A stretch of 54,708 nucleotides of DNA from Bacteroidales bacterium (GTDB lineage: Bacteria; Bacteroidota; Bacteroidia; Bacteroidales; UBA932). The notes under the pieces are model-generated. The model was not told the origin of the DNA. It did not search any database and worked only from the letters and a program-made list of their open reading frames with translations. The first letter of the stretch is position 1; each line of letters opens with the position of its first letter. Position numbers and translations under genes: made by a program. The stretch lies in NCBI GenBank assembly GCA_017471965.1, contig JAFURF010000010.1:1-54708 (forward strand), read 5' to 3'. Below, in pieces: positions 8,464 to 16,674 of this stretch.

Positions 8464-9168
8464 ATGAAAAAGTATTTCGCTGAAATGGTGGGAACAATGG
8501 TTCTTGTTCTCATGGGATGCGGCAGCGCAGTCATGGCAGGCGGCGCAGCGGCAGCATGCGGCGCAGGTGTAGGAACTCTTGGAGTGGCACTCGCCTTCGG
8601 ACTTTCTGTAGTGGCCATGGCATACTGCATAGGCGGTATTTCGGGATGCCACATCAATCCTGCAATCACACTCGGAGTCTGGATGTCAGGACGCATGAAC
8701 GGAAAGGATGCCGGCATGTACATGGTATTCCAGGTTCTTGGCGCCATCATCGGTTCCGCAATCCTCTTCGCCCTGACTTCTACAGGAGCAAACGATGCAG
8801 GATGCACTGCAACAGGAGCAAACACCTATGATGCAGGCGAAATGTGGCAGGCGCTCATCGCAGAAGTCGTATTCACATTCGTATTCGTACTTGTAGTCCT
8901 CGGTGCTACCGACGAGAAGAAGGGCGCAGGCAATTTCGCAGGCCTTGCCATCGGCCTTACCCTCGTACTCGTCCACATCGTATGCATTCCGATCACGGGA
9001 ACATCAGTGAATCCTGCACGAAGCATCGGACCGGCACTCTTCGCAGGCGGACAGGCACTACAGCAACTCTGGCTCTTCATCGTGGCACCTTTCGTCGGCG
9101 CGGCTCTCAGTGCTGTCGTATGGAAATGTCTAGGCAGCGACTGCAAATGCTGCAAGAAGGCAGAATAA
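8464..9168 (+). CDS. aqpZ: Aquaporin (MIP family channel)
   Basis: A 234-residue inner-membrane channel of the major intrinsic protein family, with six predicted helices and both pore NPA boxes (HINPAIT near residue 64 and SVNPARS near 180). It lacks the extra loops of glycerol facilitators and has AqpZ-like length, so water conduction is the likely role, though selectivity cannot be proven from sequence alone. A short cysteine/lysine-rich tail (DCKCCKKAE) ends the protein. It stands alone between a divergent GH31 gene and a bidirectional terminator. Confidence 0.93.
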   Translation: MKKYFAEMVGTMVLVLMGCGSAVMAGGAAAACGAGVGTLGVALAFGLSVVAMAYCIGGISGCHINPAITLGVWMSGRMNGKDAGMYMVFQVLGAIIGSAILFALTSTGANDAGCTATGANTYDAGEMWQALIAEVVFTFVFVLVVLGATDEKKGAGNFAGLAIGLTLVLVHIVCIPITGTSVNPARSIGPALFAGGQALQQLWLFIVAPFVGAALSAVVWKCLGSDCKCCKKAE

Positions 9169-9176
9169 CAAAACAT

Positions 9177-9225
9177 GATTACCTCTCACGGCAGGCGATG
9201 ATTTTGCCCACCATGAGAGGTAATC
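9177..9225. terminator. Bidirectional terminator between aqpZ and the esterase gene
   Basis: A perfect 12-bp stem (GATTACCTCTCA 9177-9188 with TGAGAGGTAATC 9214-9225), extended inward by imperfect CGGCAGGC/GCCCACC pairing. It lies 8 nt after the aquaporin stop and 19 nt from the convergent esterase stop. Confidence 0.75.
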
Positions 9226-9244
9226 AGCTCATAGACCTTTATAT

Positions 9245-10879
9245 CTATCTCACTGCGTTCTCAAGAACAGCCCTTGCCGCACGGTCAGGGTCGTTCTTCA
9301 CCTCGCATACATCATCGAGGATCATGACCTCACCGTTTTCAGGAGTATACTCCGGCCAGTAAGGCAGAGACTTGCAGTTCGGATTGCCGGTCCTCATGAA
9401 TGCCAGAAGAGCATCCGACATCTTATCTGAAAGCGCCCTTGGCCTCTTTCCGCCACCTGTATGTGTAAGCATAAGGTCGGTATTGTGCAGCCAGAAGCAG
9501 ATATCCAGGCAATGGAACGCGCGCAGACGTCCGTCAAACAACGGTGGCTGCCATGTGAACCATGACATGTATACAGGAGAAGATTGCGCTGACTTTATAT
9601 CAGCACTCCTGACCACCCTCGAACGGACTCCCGTGAGCATGGCCCATATTTCGATCGGCCTAGCATCAGGAAAGGCCTCAGAATAGGCCTTGACCACATC
9701 AGCGGCTTTCTCACCGTATTGAGGCGTCAGTTTCTCTACGACTCCGTCAAAGGTAATATCTTCCAGTTCAGGGCGGTCCCTGTTAGGATTACGCTCGTCC
9801 TTTACGGTACAATATATCATAGGGATGTCAGGAATGGTAGGATCTGCAGGATCGAAAAACACACCCGAAGGAATATCGACACCATCACCGACCGGGCTGA
9901 ATCCTCTGCGGCCATTGCCTTTGTTCTGCATGCTGAACTTTCTTGATGCCGCATTTGCCAAGGCATAATACTCTTCCCATGGCATGTCCTGCAGTCTGTC
10001 GACTTCAGACGGCTTGAGGCCAGCCTCCTTTACGATGAATTCTCCCAGGGCCTCCGCATATTCCTTGTCTGCTGCGCTGGTGGCATTACCGCTTAATGCT
10101 ACAGCCTTGTGCACAAGCCCCTTTGCAGCAGGCATAGACGCCACGATGCTGACCTTGGAACCGCCACCGGACTGTCCCATGATGGTCACGTTGCCCGGAT
10201 CTCCGCCAAACCAATGGATGTTCTCATTGACCCATTTCAGGGCTGCTATCAGATCGAGCATGCCGACATTGCCTGAATGGCGATATTTCTCACCGCCGAC
10301 CTTTGCCAGATCTGTAAAGCCGAATGCATTGAGTCTATGATTTACCGAGCAGACAACGACATCCCCATATGCAGCAAGATTTTCACCGCCGTATCCGTCC
10401 TGCTCGATGGCACTACCGTTAAAGAAGCCACCGCCATGGAACCACACAAGGACAGGACGCTTTGCTCCGTCCAAGGCAGGAGTCCACACGTTCAGACGAA
10501 GACAGTCCTCGCTCGAATTGAAGAAGTTCCAGTTGTCTACAAACCCTGAAGCCGATTCCGGGCTTCTGTCATATGTGATGGCCTGAGGTGCCATGTCCCC
10601 GTAATTGAGGGCAAGTCTCACTCCTTCCCATGGCTCCGGAGCCTGAGGAGGCATGAAACGGTTCTTTCCCTCCGTGCTGGCACCGTAAGGGATTCCCTTG
10701 AAGTGATAGATATCCCTAAGGATATATCCTCTTACCTTGCCATACACGGTATTGGTCACAGCAATGTCTTCACCTATAAACAGTTGCTGTTCATCGTTCG
10801 CATTGCTGCCGCTTCCCCCGCATGAGGCCATGAGCAGACATGCAAATACACCTGTCAATATTATCTTTGCCTTCATCAT
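9245..10879 (-). CDS. Type-B carboxylesterase lipoprotein
   Basis: A 544-residue alpha/beta-hydrolase of the carboxylesterase type B / para-nitrobenzyl esterase family. The signal peptide ends in the lipobox LMASC, so it is a predicted lipoprotein. The oxyanion-hole HGGGF (148-152) and the nucleophile elbow GQSGGG with S237 are present, and SEDCLRLNVW is a family signature. Its ATG overlaps the stop of the upstream GH35-like gene (ATGA), indicating translational coupling. The pairing suggests it removes ester substituents such as acetyl or feruloyl from the same glycan, but the substrate is not determinable from sequence. Confidence 0.9.
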   Translation of the reverse strand: MMKAKIILTGVFACLLMASCGGSGSNANDEQQLFIGEDIAVTNTVYGKVRGYILRDIYHFKGIPYGASTEGKNRFMPPQAPEPWEGVRLALNYGDMAPQAITYDRSPESASGFVDNWNFFNSSEDCLRLNVWTPALDGAKRPVLVWFHGGGFFNGSAIEQDGYGGENLAAYGDVVVCSVNHRLNAFGFTDLAKVGGEKYRHSGNVGMLDLIAALKWVNENIHWFGGDPGNVTIMGQSGGGSKVSIVASMPAAKGLVHKAVALSGNATSAADKEYAEALGEFIVKEAGLKPSEVDRLQDMPWEEYYALANAASRKFSMQNKGNGRRGFSPVGDGVDIPSGVFFDPADPTIPDIPMIYCTVKDERNPNRDRPELEDITFDGVVEKLTPQYGEKAADVVKAYSEAFPDARPIEIWAMLTGVRSRVVRSADIKSAQSSPVYMSWFTWQPPLFDGRLRAFHCLDICFWLHNTDLMLTHTGGGKRPRALSDKMSDALLAFMRTGNPNCKSLPYWPEYTPENGEVMILDDVCEVKNDPDRAARAVLENAVR

Positions 10880-12495
10880 TTCCTAGGTTCACGTACATAT
10901 ACCTTTATACGCAGCGCAGTAGGCTTTTCACCCACATACGGACCAGTCCAGTCTGTCTGGTCACCGTTGAGTACTCTTCTCATCACCCATTCGCCATTCT
11001 CATCAAACGAGCCTTCCTCCACTCTGAGATAGTGCCATGCCTTTCCTTCATTCTTGCCCTGAGGAAGGAAAGAGAAGCGGACATTTGTTCCAAAGGCATA
11101 ATATTCATCCTTGCCCAGTTTCACAAGCATTGCATGTCCTGTCGCAGGATAAGGCTCGCCTGCAGCGGGTGCCCCCTGCACATTGCTCCTTCTGGCGCGA
11201 CCGAAGGTGAGAACCGCCTTCCATTCGCCAAGGTCGATATACTGTACAGAATGGTCTTCCGGCTCAAAGGCTGTATACAGTTTGCCATCAAGACGCCATT
11301 GTGCGATCTTGCCGGCAACCGGAGCCAGCATCGCGTACTCATCAGCGAGAACCCCGATCTTACGTCCTCCGTCAACTCCGAATGGAGAGAAGCCTATTCC
11401 TCTTGATATGACTTCATAAAGGTACTTCGCCTGAGCACCTGTTTCAGGAACCATAAGGCAGTTGTCCGGACGGGTGTACAGTTCGATTGACTTCATGTAG
11501 TTCGCGTCTCCCCTCTGATAGATGTCAGGCGCAAGGAAGTCGATGCTCGGAGCGGCCGCCTTATAGATGCAGATCACATTATCTGTAGCACCGCCGCTTT
11601 CATACTCTGTTGCAGGAGGATTTCCGAAAGGACTCCTCAAAGCCACATTGACATACATGGGAAGAGGATTGACAGCCTTTCCTGAAGCGGCTACATGCTC
11701 GATGTAACTTGCTACGCTCCAGGCATGGAAGTATTCGTCCGCCCTGTCGCCGAAGACCTCGCTCCATGAACCCTTGTCCTTCACTGCACCAAGTTCCTTC
11801 AGGTATTCCGGCTTAAGGAGAGCGGCAGGGACATCCGCAGCAAAGAGTTTGTCTACAGACTTCGAGTAGTCACGGACACTGCCCCATGTGCCTGGCTCAT
11901 TCTGTACCTGCATCATGATGACGGTATGCTGCTTGTCATACTCCTTGAGGAACTTCATGACTTCCGTAAAGGCCTTTGCGTCGAGTTCCATCGCAGCCTT
12001 GCAGTGAGGAGACGGAGAATCAACCGGCTGTCCGTCCTTGCCGACCACATTGTAATACTTCTTTGAATCAAGTTTCATCCATTCCGGCATATAATGATTG
12101 CTGCCGTTCTTCCATGTGGCAAACCAAAGAAGCACGAGACGGATGTCATTCTTGCGGGCCTCGTCGATGATAAGTTTAACAGAAGACATGTCGTACTGAC
12201 CCTGCACAGGCTCTATCGCCTCCCAATAGATAGGGACCTCAAGGGTGTTGGCATTCATGTTCTTCATGGTCTCGAAGAGTTGCGGATGCATTGCCGGCCA
12301 GTTGTTGGAATTTCTCGACTGTCCGCCAAGAATCAGGTATGGTTTTCCGTCGACATAGAGTCCGAACTGACCGTCAGCATGCTTTACAAATTCCGGCATC
12401 GGAGTTTCATCTGTCTGTGCAGAAGATTGCACAGAAAACATCATGAGTGCCGCCAAAGCACTGATGACAGAGATAATTCTTGCTTTCATCTTCAT
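10876..12495 (-). CDS. Secreted GH35-like beta-galactosidase with DUF5597-type C-terminus
   Basis: A 539-residue secreted glycosidase. A Sec signal peptide ends near VQSSAQ. The catalytic barrel opens with LILGGQSRNSNNW and TLEVPIYWEAIEPVQGQYD, typical of GH35/GH42-like clan A enzymes. The likely acid/base is E200 in MQVQNEPG and the nucleophile E351 in LMVPETGAQ. The C-terminal 150 residues resemble the DUF5597 domain usually found in these Bacteroidota proteins. It is first in a two-gene operon with the esterase (4-nt overlap). Beta-galactosidase action on plant glycans is inferred from family. Confidence 0.85.
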   Translation of the reverse strand: MKMKARIISVISALAALMMFSVQSSAQTDETPMPEFVKHADGQFGLYVDGKPYLILGGQSRNSNNWPAMHPQLFETMKNMNANTLEVPIYWEAIEPVQGQYDMSSVKLIIDEARKNDIRLVLLWFATWKNGSNHYMPEWMKLDSKKYYNVVGKDGQPVDSPSPHCKAAMELDAKAFTEVMKFLKEYDKQHTVIMMQVQNEPGTWGSVRDYSKSVDKLFAADVPAALLKPEYLKELGAVKDKGSWSEVFGDRADEYFHAWSVASYIEHVAASGKAVNPLPMYVNVALRSPFGNPPATEYESGGATDNVICIYKAAAPSIDFLAPDIYQRGDANYMKSIELYTRPDNCLMVPETGAQAKYLYEVISRGIGFSPFGVDGGRKIGVLADEYAMLAPVAGKIAQWRLDGKLYTAFEPEDHSVQYIDLGEWKAVLTFGRARRSNVQGAPAAGEPYPATGHAMLVKLGKDEYYAFGTNVRFSFLPQGKNEGKAWHYLRVEEGSFDENGEWVMRRVLNGDQTDWTGPYVGEKPTALRIKVYVREPRK

Positions 12496-12536
12496 TTTGC
12501 TGTTAGAGGTTTACTGTCAATATGTTTTTTCTGTTA

Positions 12537-12544
12537 CAAATTTA
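12537..12544 (-). promoter_or_regulatory. -7 box of the GH35-esterase operon
   Basis: TAAATTTG on the minus strand, 41 nt before the GH35-like ATG, matching TAnnTTTG. No matching TTG is seen 19-20 nt upstream. Confidence 0.4.
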
Positions 12545-12630
12545 ACATTTACATTCGTCACATCTAAGAGCGAAATCTATCTGATTAGTGCAAGATATGT
12601 ATCAAAACTGTCATCTTTTTGGTCACAAGA

Positions 12631-12667
12631 CCCTCACGGCGGGCATTTCTGGCGCCCGCCATGAGGG
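12631..12667. terminator. GC-rich hairpin downstream of the sigma-factor operon
   Basis: A 13-bp stem with one mismatch (CCCTCACGGCGGG 12631-12643 with CCCGCCATGAGGG 12655-12667) and an 11-nt loop. It lies 6 nt beyond the stop of the membrane-protein gene at 12674. There is no T tract on the minus strand after the stem, so it is a weak intrinsic terminator at best. The arm motif CTCACGGC also occurs in the hairpin at 9177-9225. Confidence 0.6.
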
Positions 12668-12673
12668 GTTTCT

Positions 12674-13261
12674 TTATTGCTCCAGGTCCTTGACGATGCT
12701 GTCCAGAATACGGAAACTCTTGATTTCAACCGCGACACTTGCCGCAAAAACTCCCAGAATGAGCAGGATGCACAGAGCCCATCTGAAAGGATCATCTGTC
12801 AACTGGACATTGGGAAGCCATGCAGAATAGCCGGCAGCAAGAACCAGAACCAATACAACCCCTGCGAAAACCGTCATCCTGAATGTTCTTCTTCTGAAAT
12901 TTCTGACACACCCGGCAATCTGAAGCACATCCCCCTCAAAACGGAATTCCTTTCTGTATTTCCTCCTTTCCAGAGATTGCCAGATGATGCCGAGAGCAGC
13001 CACGACATAGACCATGACGGCAACCCATACCGGCAGACCGTATTGTCTGCAACAGAGATATATCAAGGGCAGCATGGCAACAATCACCATAACCGGTCCA
13101 TACAGTGTCAGCCAGTCATAGAGGTTCATCCTCCTTTTCTGAATATCCCTTAAAAGTCCGTCAGTCACGATCTCCTGACGGTCAAACCTTTCCTTCATCA
13201 CTGCAAACTGCTGACGCATTTCCTCCAGTTCGCGGCTCAATTCCAATCTATTGTCATCCAT
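12674..13261 (-). CDS. Four-helix membrane protein co-encoded with ECF sigma factor
   Basis: A 195-residue protein I do not recognise by family. The first 45 residues are charged and helical (MDDNRLELSRELEEMRQQF). They are followed by two pairs of hydrophobic segments (about residues 52-72, 76-95, 130-150 and 160-180), with a basic loop between the pairs. It starts 12 nt after the sigma-factor stop and so is almost certainly co-transcribed. The position suggests a membrane regulator of the sigma factor, with the cytoplasmic N-terminal helix as the binding element. It lacks the His/Cys zinc motif of classical anti-sigma domains. Function is inferred from position only. Confidence 0.75.
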   Translation of the reverse strand: MDDNRLELSRELEEMRQQFAVMKERFDRQEIVTDGLLRDIQKRRMNLYDWLTLYGPVMVIVAMLPLIYLCCRQYGLPVWVAVMVYVVAALGIIWQSLERRKYRKEFRFEGDVLQIAGCVRNFRRRTFRMTVFAGVVLVLVLAAGYSAWLPNVQLTDDPFRWALCILLILGVFAASVAVEIKSFRILDSIVKDLEQ

Positions 13262-13273
13262 GATATTTTCCTG

Positions 13274-13756
13274 TTATTTCGGGTTTGACATCTGCTTGAG
13301 TTTCTCTCTGATCCGGACAAGTTTGACCGAGACATTCTTGACGCTTATGCCAAGTATGGCTCCGATTTCTTCGTAACTGAGATTCTCCAGCCACATGAGG
13401 ATGATGCTCCTGTCCACAAGACCCAGCCTGTTGATCCTTTCATACAACTGACGTATCTGCAAGGCATCCTCGTCGACATCCTCATACGGATTGATGTTCA
13501 CATTGAGAGGAATGGTATCCAGCCTGCGTCTTTTCTTGGAAGTGTTGATGCAGGTGTTCAGACTCACCCTCCATATCCATGTGCTCACGGTACTCTCACC
13601 TCGGAAGGCCGGGAAGCCCTTCCACATGTTGATCAGGATCTCCTGAAACAGGTCCGCGACCTCGTCGGCATCCTTGGAGAACATATAGCAGACAGTATAT
13701 ATCCGCCTTTTATGTTCTCTGACTATTTGCGCAAATTCTTTTTCCTTGTCTTCCAT
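13274..13756 (-). CDS. ECF-type RNA polymerase sigma factor
   Basis: A 160-residue sigma-70 family factor of the extracytoplasmic-function type. Region 2 is visible as DEVADLFQEILINMWKG and STVSTWIWRVSLNTCI, which contact core polymerase and the -10 region. Region 4 is visible as LSYEEIGAILGISVKNVSVK, the helix-turn-helix for the -35 element. Regions 1 and 3 are absent, as expected for ECF factors. The downstream membrane protein is a candidate regulator. It has no linked TonB receptor with an N-terminal signalling domain and no FecR-type anti-sigma gene, so it does not look like the usual Bacteroidota FecI/FecR arrangement. Confidence 0.93.
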   Translation of the reverse strand: MEDKEKEFAQIVREHKRRIYTVCYMFSKDADEVADLFQEILINMWKGFPAFRGESTVSTWIWRVSLNTCINTSKKRRRLDTIPLNVNINPYEDVDEDALQIRQLYERINRLGLVDRSIILMWLENLSYEEIGAILGISVKNVSVKLVRIREKLKQMSNPK

Positions 13757-14071
13757 TTGTCCGGTTCAAGATTAGAACGCCCTTTAGACAACAAATTTCA
13801 GATAAAACTACAATAAAATTTATTTTATACAGGCAAAGATTTTTCTTTTTTATGATCTGATGACAGTTCATGGCACATATGGTATTTTTGGCAAAATGCT
13901 TATGACTATGGAAGATATGGATTTAAAGGCCCTCTATGATGGGAACTTCTATCTCTTGGACTACCCAGGAAACTGATTCATCGAATCATGTCGACATGAC
14001 TCTCCTACGCCACTCACAACGGTAGTTTTTTGCGACCGTTGTGAGTGGCAGATATAGGAAAAAGTCCGGGC
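13757..14071. other. Intergenic region with palindrome, small ORF and terminator
   Basis: A 315-nt gap between the sigma-factor start and the transporter stop. It holds a perfect 14-bp palindrome TCATGTCGACATGA (13986-13999), a possible 26-codon ORF on the plus strand (13896-13976) preceded by a TATTTTTG box at 13883-13890, and the transporter terminator (14009-14049). The part next to the sigma gene is AT-rich and should contain its promoter. I could not pick a convincing -7 box; AATCTTTG near 13840 is one mismatch away from the consensus. Confidence 0.6.
14009..14049 (-). terminator. Terminator of the SLC13-type transporter gene
   Basis: A perfect 15-bp stem (GCCACTCACAACGGT 14009-14023 with ACCGTTGTGAGTGGC 14035-14049) and an 11-nt loop, 22 nt beyond the transporter stop. 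No long T tract follows on the minus strand. Confidence 0.75.
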
Positions 14072-15934
14072 CTAGAACGGGAAGAGGAGCTGGAGAGCGA
14101 AGACCATCACCACTCCCATCAGGATCTGGAGCGGAAGTCCGACCTTGATGTAGTCCATGAAGGTGTACTGGCCGGCCGACATCACAAGAGCATTAGGCGG
14201 TGTGGAGAACGGCGAGGCGAAGCACATGCTGGCCGCAACCGTCACGGCAAACATGAACGGAACCGGGCTCACGTCTATCTGCATGGCACACTGGAGTGCG
14301 ATAGGAGCCATCAGGACAGCCGTCACGGTATTGCTTATGAATATGGTCATGACAGAAGTTGCGGCATAGACTGCAGCAAGAAGGAGTCTCGGACTGCTGC
14401 CGCCGAATCCGTTCACTATGAAGTCGGATATCATTGTCGACACACCTGTCTTCTCCAATGCGATGGACATCGGAAGCATAGCGGCAAACAGGACGATGGT
14501 CTGCCAGTTTATGGTCTTGTATGCCGCCTCCACGCTGCGGACACAGCCGGTTATCACCATAAGTACGGCAGCCAGAAGCACTGATGTCACAGGCGCCACA
14601 GGGATGTCGTCCACCACCATCATCACGATCATTGCGATCATTATGGCTGCAGCAACAGGAGCCTTGTAGTCCAGGGTCACCTTGGCGGCCTCCTGAAGCG
14701 GCTCTCCGAGAACCACCCAGTTGGTGGACTCGTTCTTCATCCTCGCTATGTCCTTCCATGCTCCCTGCACGAGAAGAACATCACCGCCATGAATCTTCTC
14801 TTCTCCCAGATTGTGCAGCAGATATTCATGCTTACGTCTGATTCCCAACACATTCACGCTGAACTTGCTGCGGAAGCCCGCTTCCGTGATGGTCCTGTTG
14901 ATCATCGATGATGACGGCATTATCAGGATTTCCGCCACACCTATGTCAAAGAAATCGAGAGAGGGATTTGAAGAACTTCCGTCTATTTCGTCAACATGAT
15001 TGTCCAGAAGACGGAGGGTATAGTCTTCTGCGAACTTGTGGATCATTTCCGGGTCGCCGGAAAGATATAGGACATCCCCGTGCTTGAGCACCAGGTCTGG
15101 AGAGGCAAGTTGCTGGTTCACGGTACGCACGAACCTGTTCTGACCGGCACTGCGCCTGAGTTCCAGTACATTGATGCCATATTCCCTGTAGATGTTCAGG
15201 TCGACGACGGTCTTGCCGATGGCCGTTGAAGCATCGTCCTTTATATGTACGCGGAAGAGGTTGGAGGTGATTCCGTATTCTCCCACCAGTTCCTTCAGGG
15301 ACTTGCTCTTCTTTTTTCCGTCCTTCGCCTTTTCCTTTGGCGAAAGGAAGACCTTTGTCATAGGAAGGAGCACAAGGATTCCGACCACCAGGGTTATGAG
15401 ACCTACAGGAAGGAACGAGAAGAAGCCGAGAGGCTCGAAGCCGGCGCTCTGCAGGGTATCACTGACGATAAGGTTGGGCGGAGTACCGATAAGGGTCATC
15501 ATTCCACCCATGCTGCTGGCAAAGGCCAGAGGCATGAGAAGACGACGAGACGACGTACCTGCCGCTGTAGCCATACTGACGACAATCGGAAGCATCAGAG
15601 CCACCGTACCGGTGTTGCTGACGAACATTCCGATGGCTGCGGTCACTATCATGACCAGAAGGAAGAGACGGAGTTCACTCTTGCCGGCAAGGATCATGAC
15701 CTTGCTGCCTATCATCTTGGCAAGGCCTGTCTGGAAGATGCCGCCTCCTACGATGAACAGTCCGACCATCATTATGACTGTAGTGTTCGAGAAGCCGGAA
15801 AGGGCTTCGGCAGGGGTCAGGATCTGGCACAGAAGAAGCGCCAGAAGGGCACAAAGGGCCACCAGGTCCGACCTCACCTTACCACTCACGAAAAGAGCGG
15901 CGGAAACAAGCAATATTATAAGAGTCGCTATCAT
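14072..15934 (-). CDS. SLC13/DASS-type anion transporter with two TrkA-C domains
   Basis: A 620-residue inner-membrane permease. Two hydrophobic halves, each with several helices, flank a soluble central insert (about residues 200-400). The insert contains two RCK_C/TrkA-C-like regulatory domains, visible as KTVVDLNIYREYGINVLELRR and the later NRTITEAGFRSKFSVNVLGIRR. This architecture is typical of the SLC13 (divalent anion:Na+ symporter, YbiR/SAC1-like) group that moves sulfate, phosphate or dicarboxylates. The substrate cannot be read from sequence. The gene is monocistronic. Sulfate import would fit the adjacent methionine block, but this is only inference from position. Confidence 0.88.
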   Translation of the reverse strand: MIATLIILLVSAALFVSGKVRSDLVALCALLALLLCQILTPAEALSGFSNTTVIMMVGLFIVGGGIFQTGLAKMIGSKVMILAGKSELRLFLLVMIVTAAIGMFVSNTGTVALMLPIVVSMATAAGTSSRRLLMPLAFASSMGGMMTLIGTPPNLIVSDTLQSAGFEPLGFFSFLPVGLITLVVGILVLLPMTKVFLSPKEKAKDGKKKSKSLKELVGEYGITSNLFRVHIKDDASTAIGKTVVDLNIYREYGINVLELRRSAGQNRFVRTVNQQLASPDLVLKHGDVLYLSGDPEMIHKFAEDYTLRLLDNHVDEIDGSSSNPSLDFFDIGVAEILIMPSSSMINRTITEAGFRSKFSVNVLGIRRKHEYLLHNLGEEKIHGGDVLLVQGAWKDIARMKNESTNWVVLGEPLQEAAKVTLDYKAPVAAAIMIAMIVMMVVDDIPVAPVTSVLLAAVLMVITGCVRSVEAAYKTINWQTIVLFAAMLPMSIALEKTGVSTMISDFIVNGFGGSSPRLLLAAVYAATSVMTIFISNTVTAVLMAPIALQCAMQIDVSPVPFMFAVTVAASMCFASPFSTPPNALVMSAGQYTFMDYIKVGLPLQILMGVVMVFALQLLFPF

Positions 15935-15956
15935 ATTCCGTTATTTTCCGAATCTG

Positions 15957-15964
15957 CAAAGATA
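15957..15964 (-). promoter_or_regulatory. -7 box of the SLC13-type transporter
   Basis: TATCTTTG on the minus strand, 22 nt before the transporter ATG, an exact TAnnTTTG match. Confidence 0.55.
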
Positions 15965-15999
15965 ACTGATATTTTTCAGCAAGATTCGGTCTTTTTGAG

Positions 16000-16476
16000 T
16001 TATTGATGTTCTTTCAGTGGGACAGAAAAGGTATTCTTCACCTCTCCGATGACGAAAATGCTATGCAGGGATCCGATGCAGTCAAGGTCTCCGAGTGTGT
16101 CCAGGACGAATGTCTGATAGTCCTGCATGCTGCGGGCATAAATCTTCAACTGATAGTCATAGTCCCCCGATGTGTTGAAGCACTCCACCACCTCATCTAT
16201 TTCCGCAATCACGGAGGTGAACTGGCCGCTCAACTCCTTGCTGTGGTGCTTCAGGCGGACGTTGCAGAGGACCATAATGCCGTTGCCGGCCTTTATGGGG
16301 TCGACGATGGCGACATACCTCTTGATGTACCCTTCCCTTTCCAGACGCTTCTGACGCTCGAATACCGGCGACGGGGAAAGATTGACCTTTGCAGCAAGTT
16401 CCTTTGTGGTAAGTTTCGCGTCCTTCTGAAGTTCGCGAAGTATCAGGATGTCTGTCCTATCCAGCATTTCATTCAT
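16000..16476 (-). CDS. Lrp/AsnC family transcriptional regulator
   Basis: A 158-residue Lrp/AsnC regulator. An N-terminal helix-turn-helix (LDRTDILILRELQKDAKLTTKELAAKVNLSPSP at the start) precedes a RAM ligand-binding/oligomerisation domain with the signature VVECFNTSGDYDYQLKI. ATG 16476 is preferred to a TTG three codons upstream because it gives the usual short N-terminus. It is divergent from metX with a 198-nt shared intergenic region. A role in sensing an amino acid and controlling the adjacent methionine/aspartate-family genes is a reasonable inference, though many Lrp proteins act globally. Confidence 0.92.
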   Translation of the reverse strand: MNEMLDRTDILILRELQKDAKLTTKELAAKVNLSPSPVFERQKRLEREGYIKRYVAIVDPIKAGNGIMVLCNVRLKHHSKELSGQFTSVIAEIDEVVECFNTSGDYDYQLKIYARSMQDYQTFVLDTLGDLDCIGSLHSIFVIGEVKNTFSVPLKEHQ

Positions 16477-16540
16477 AAAAAACAATTCTTTAATACACCA
16501 TTTTTACAGAATCACATTCTGCATTGACGTCATTTTTCAA

Positions 16541-16548
16541 CAAATTTA
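16541..16548 (-). promoter_or_regulatory. -7 box of the Lrp-type regulator
   Basis: TAAATTTG on the minus strand, about 64 nt before the regulator ATG. Autoregulation through this shared intergenic region is likely for the family but is not shown by the sequence. Confidence 0.4.
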
Positions 16549-16632
16549 GAATAATTTTCTGATTTTCTCAGAAAGGTTGCATATATTATTCCATTGTATC
16601 ATATTTGCAGACCTGTTTTCAGAGATATTGCG

Positions 16633-16640
16633 TATCTTTG
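16633..16640 (+). promoter_or_regulatory. -7 box of metX
   Basis: TATCTTTG, 34 nt before the metX ATG. The leader is too short for any known SAM riboswitch, so control is more likely at the promoter, possibly by the divergent Lrp protein. Confidence 0.55.
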
Positions 16641-16674
16641 CACGTTTTTCCAGACAGCATAACTGATTGACTAT

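Noticed and set aside
13921-14000. tRNA-like or other structured RNA in the sigma-transporter gap
   Set aside because: No cloverleaf or acceptor-stem pairing could be drawn; only the simple palindrome and the terminator hairpin are present.
15192-16006. Two overlapping 250-codon plus-strand frames
   Set aside because: Both run antisense through the transporter gene and are very rich in Arg/His, typical of shadow frames.
16486-16674. Possible SAM riboswitch ahead of metX
   Set aside because: The predicted leader after the -7 box is only about 30 nt, and no aptamer-like pairing was seen in it.
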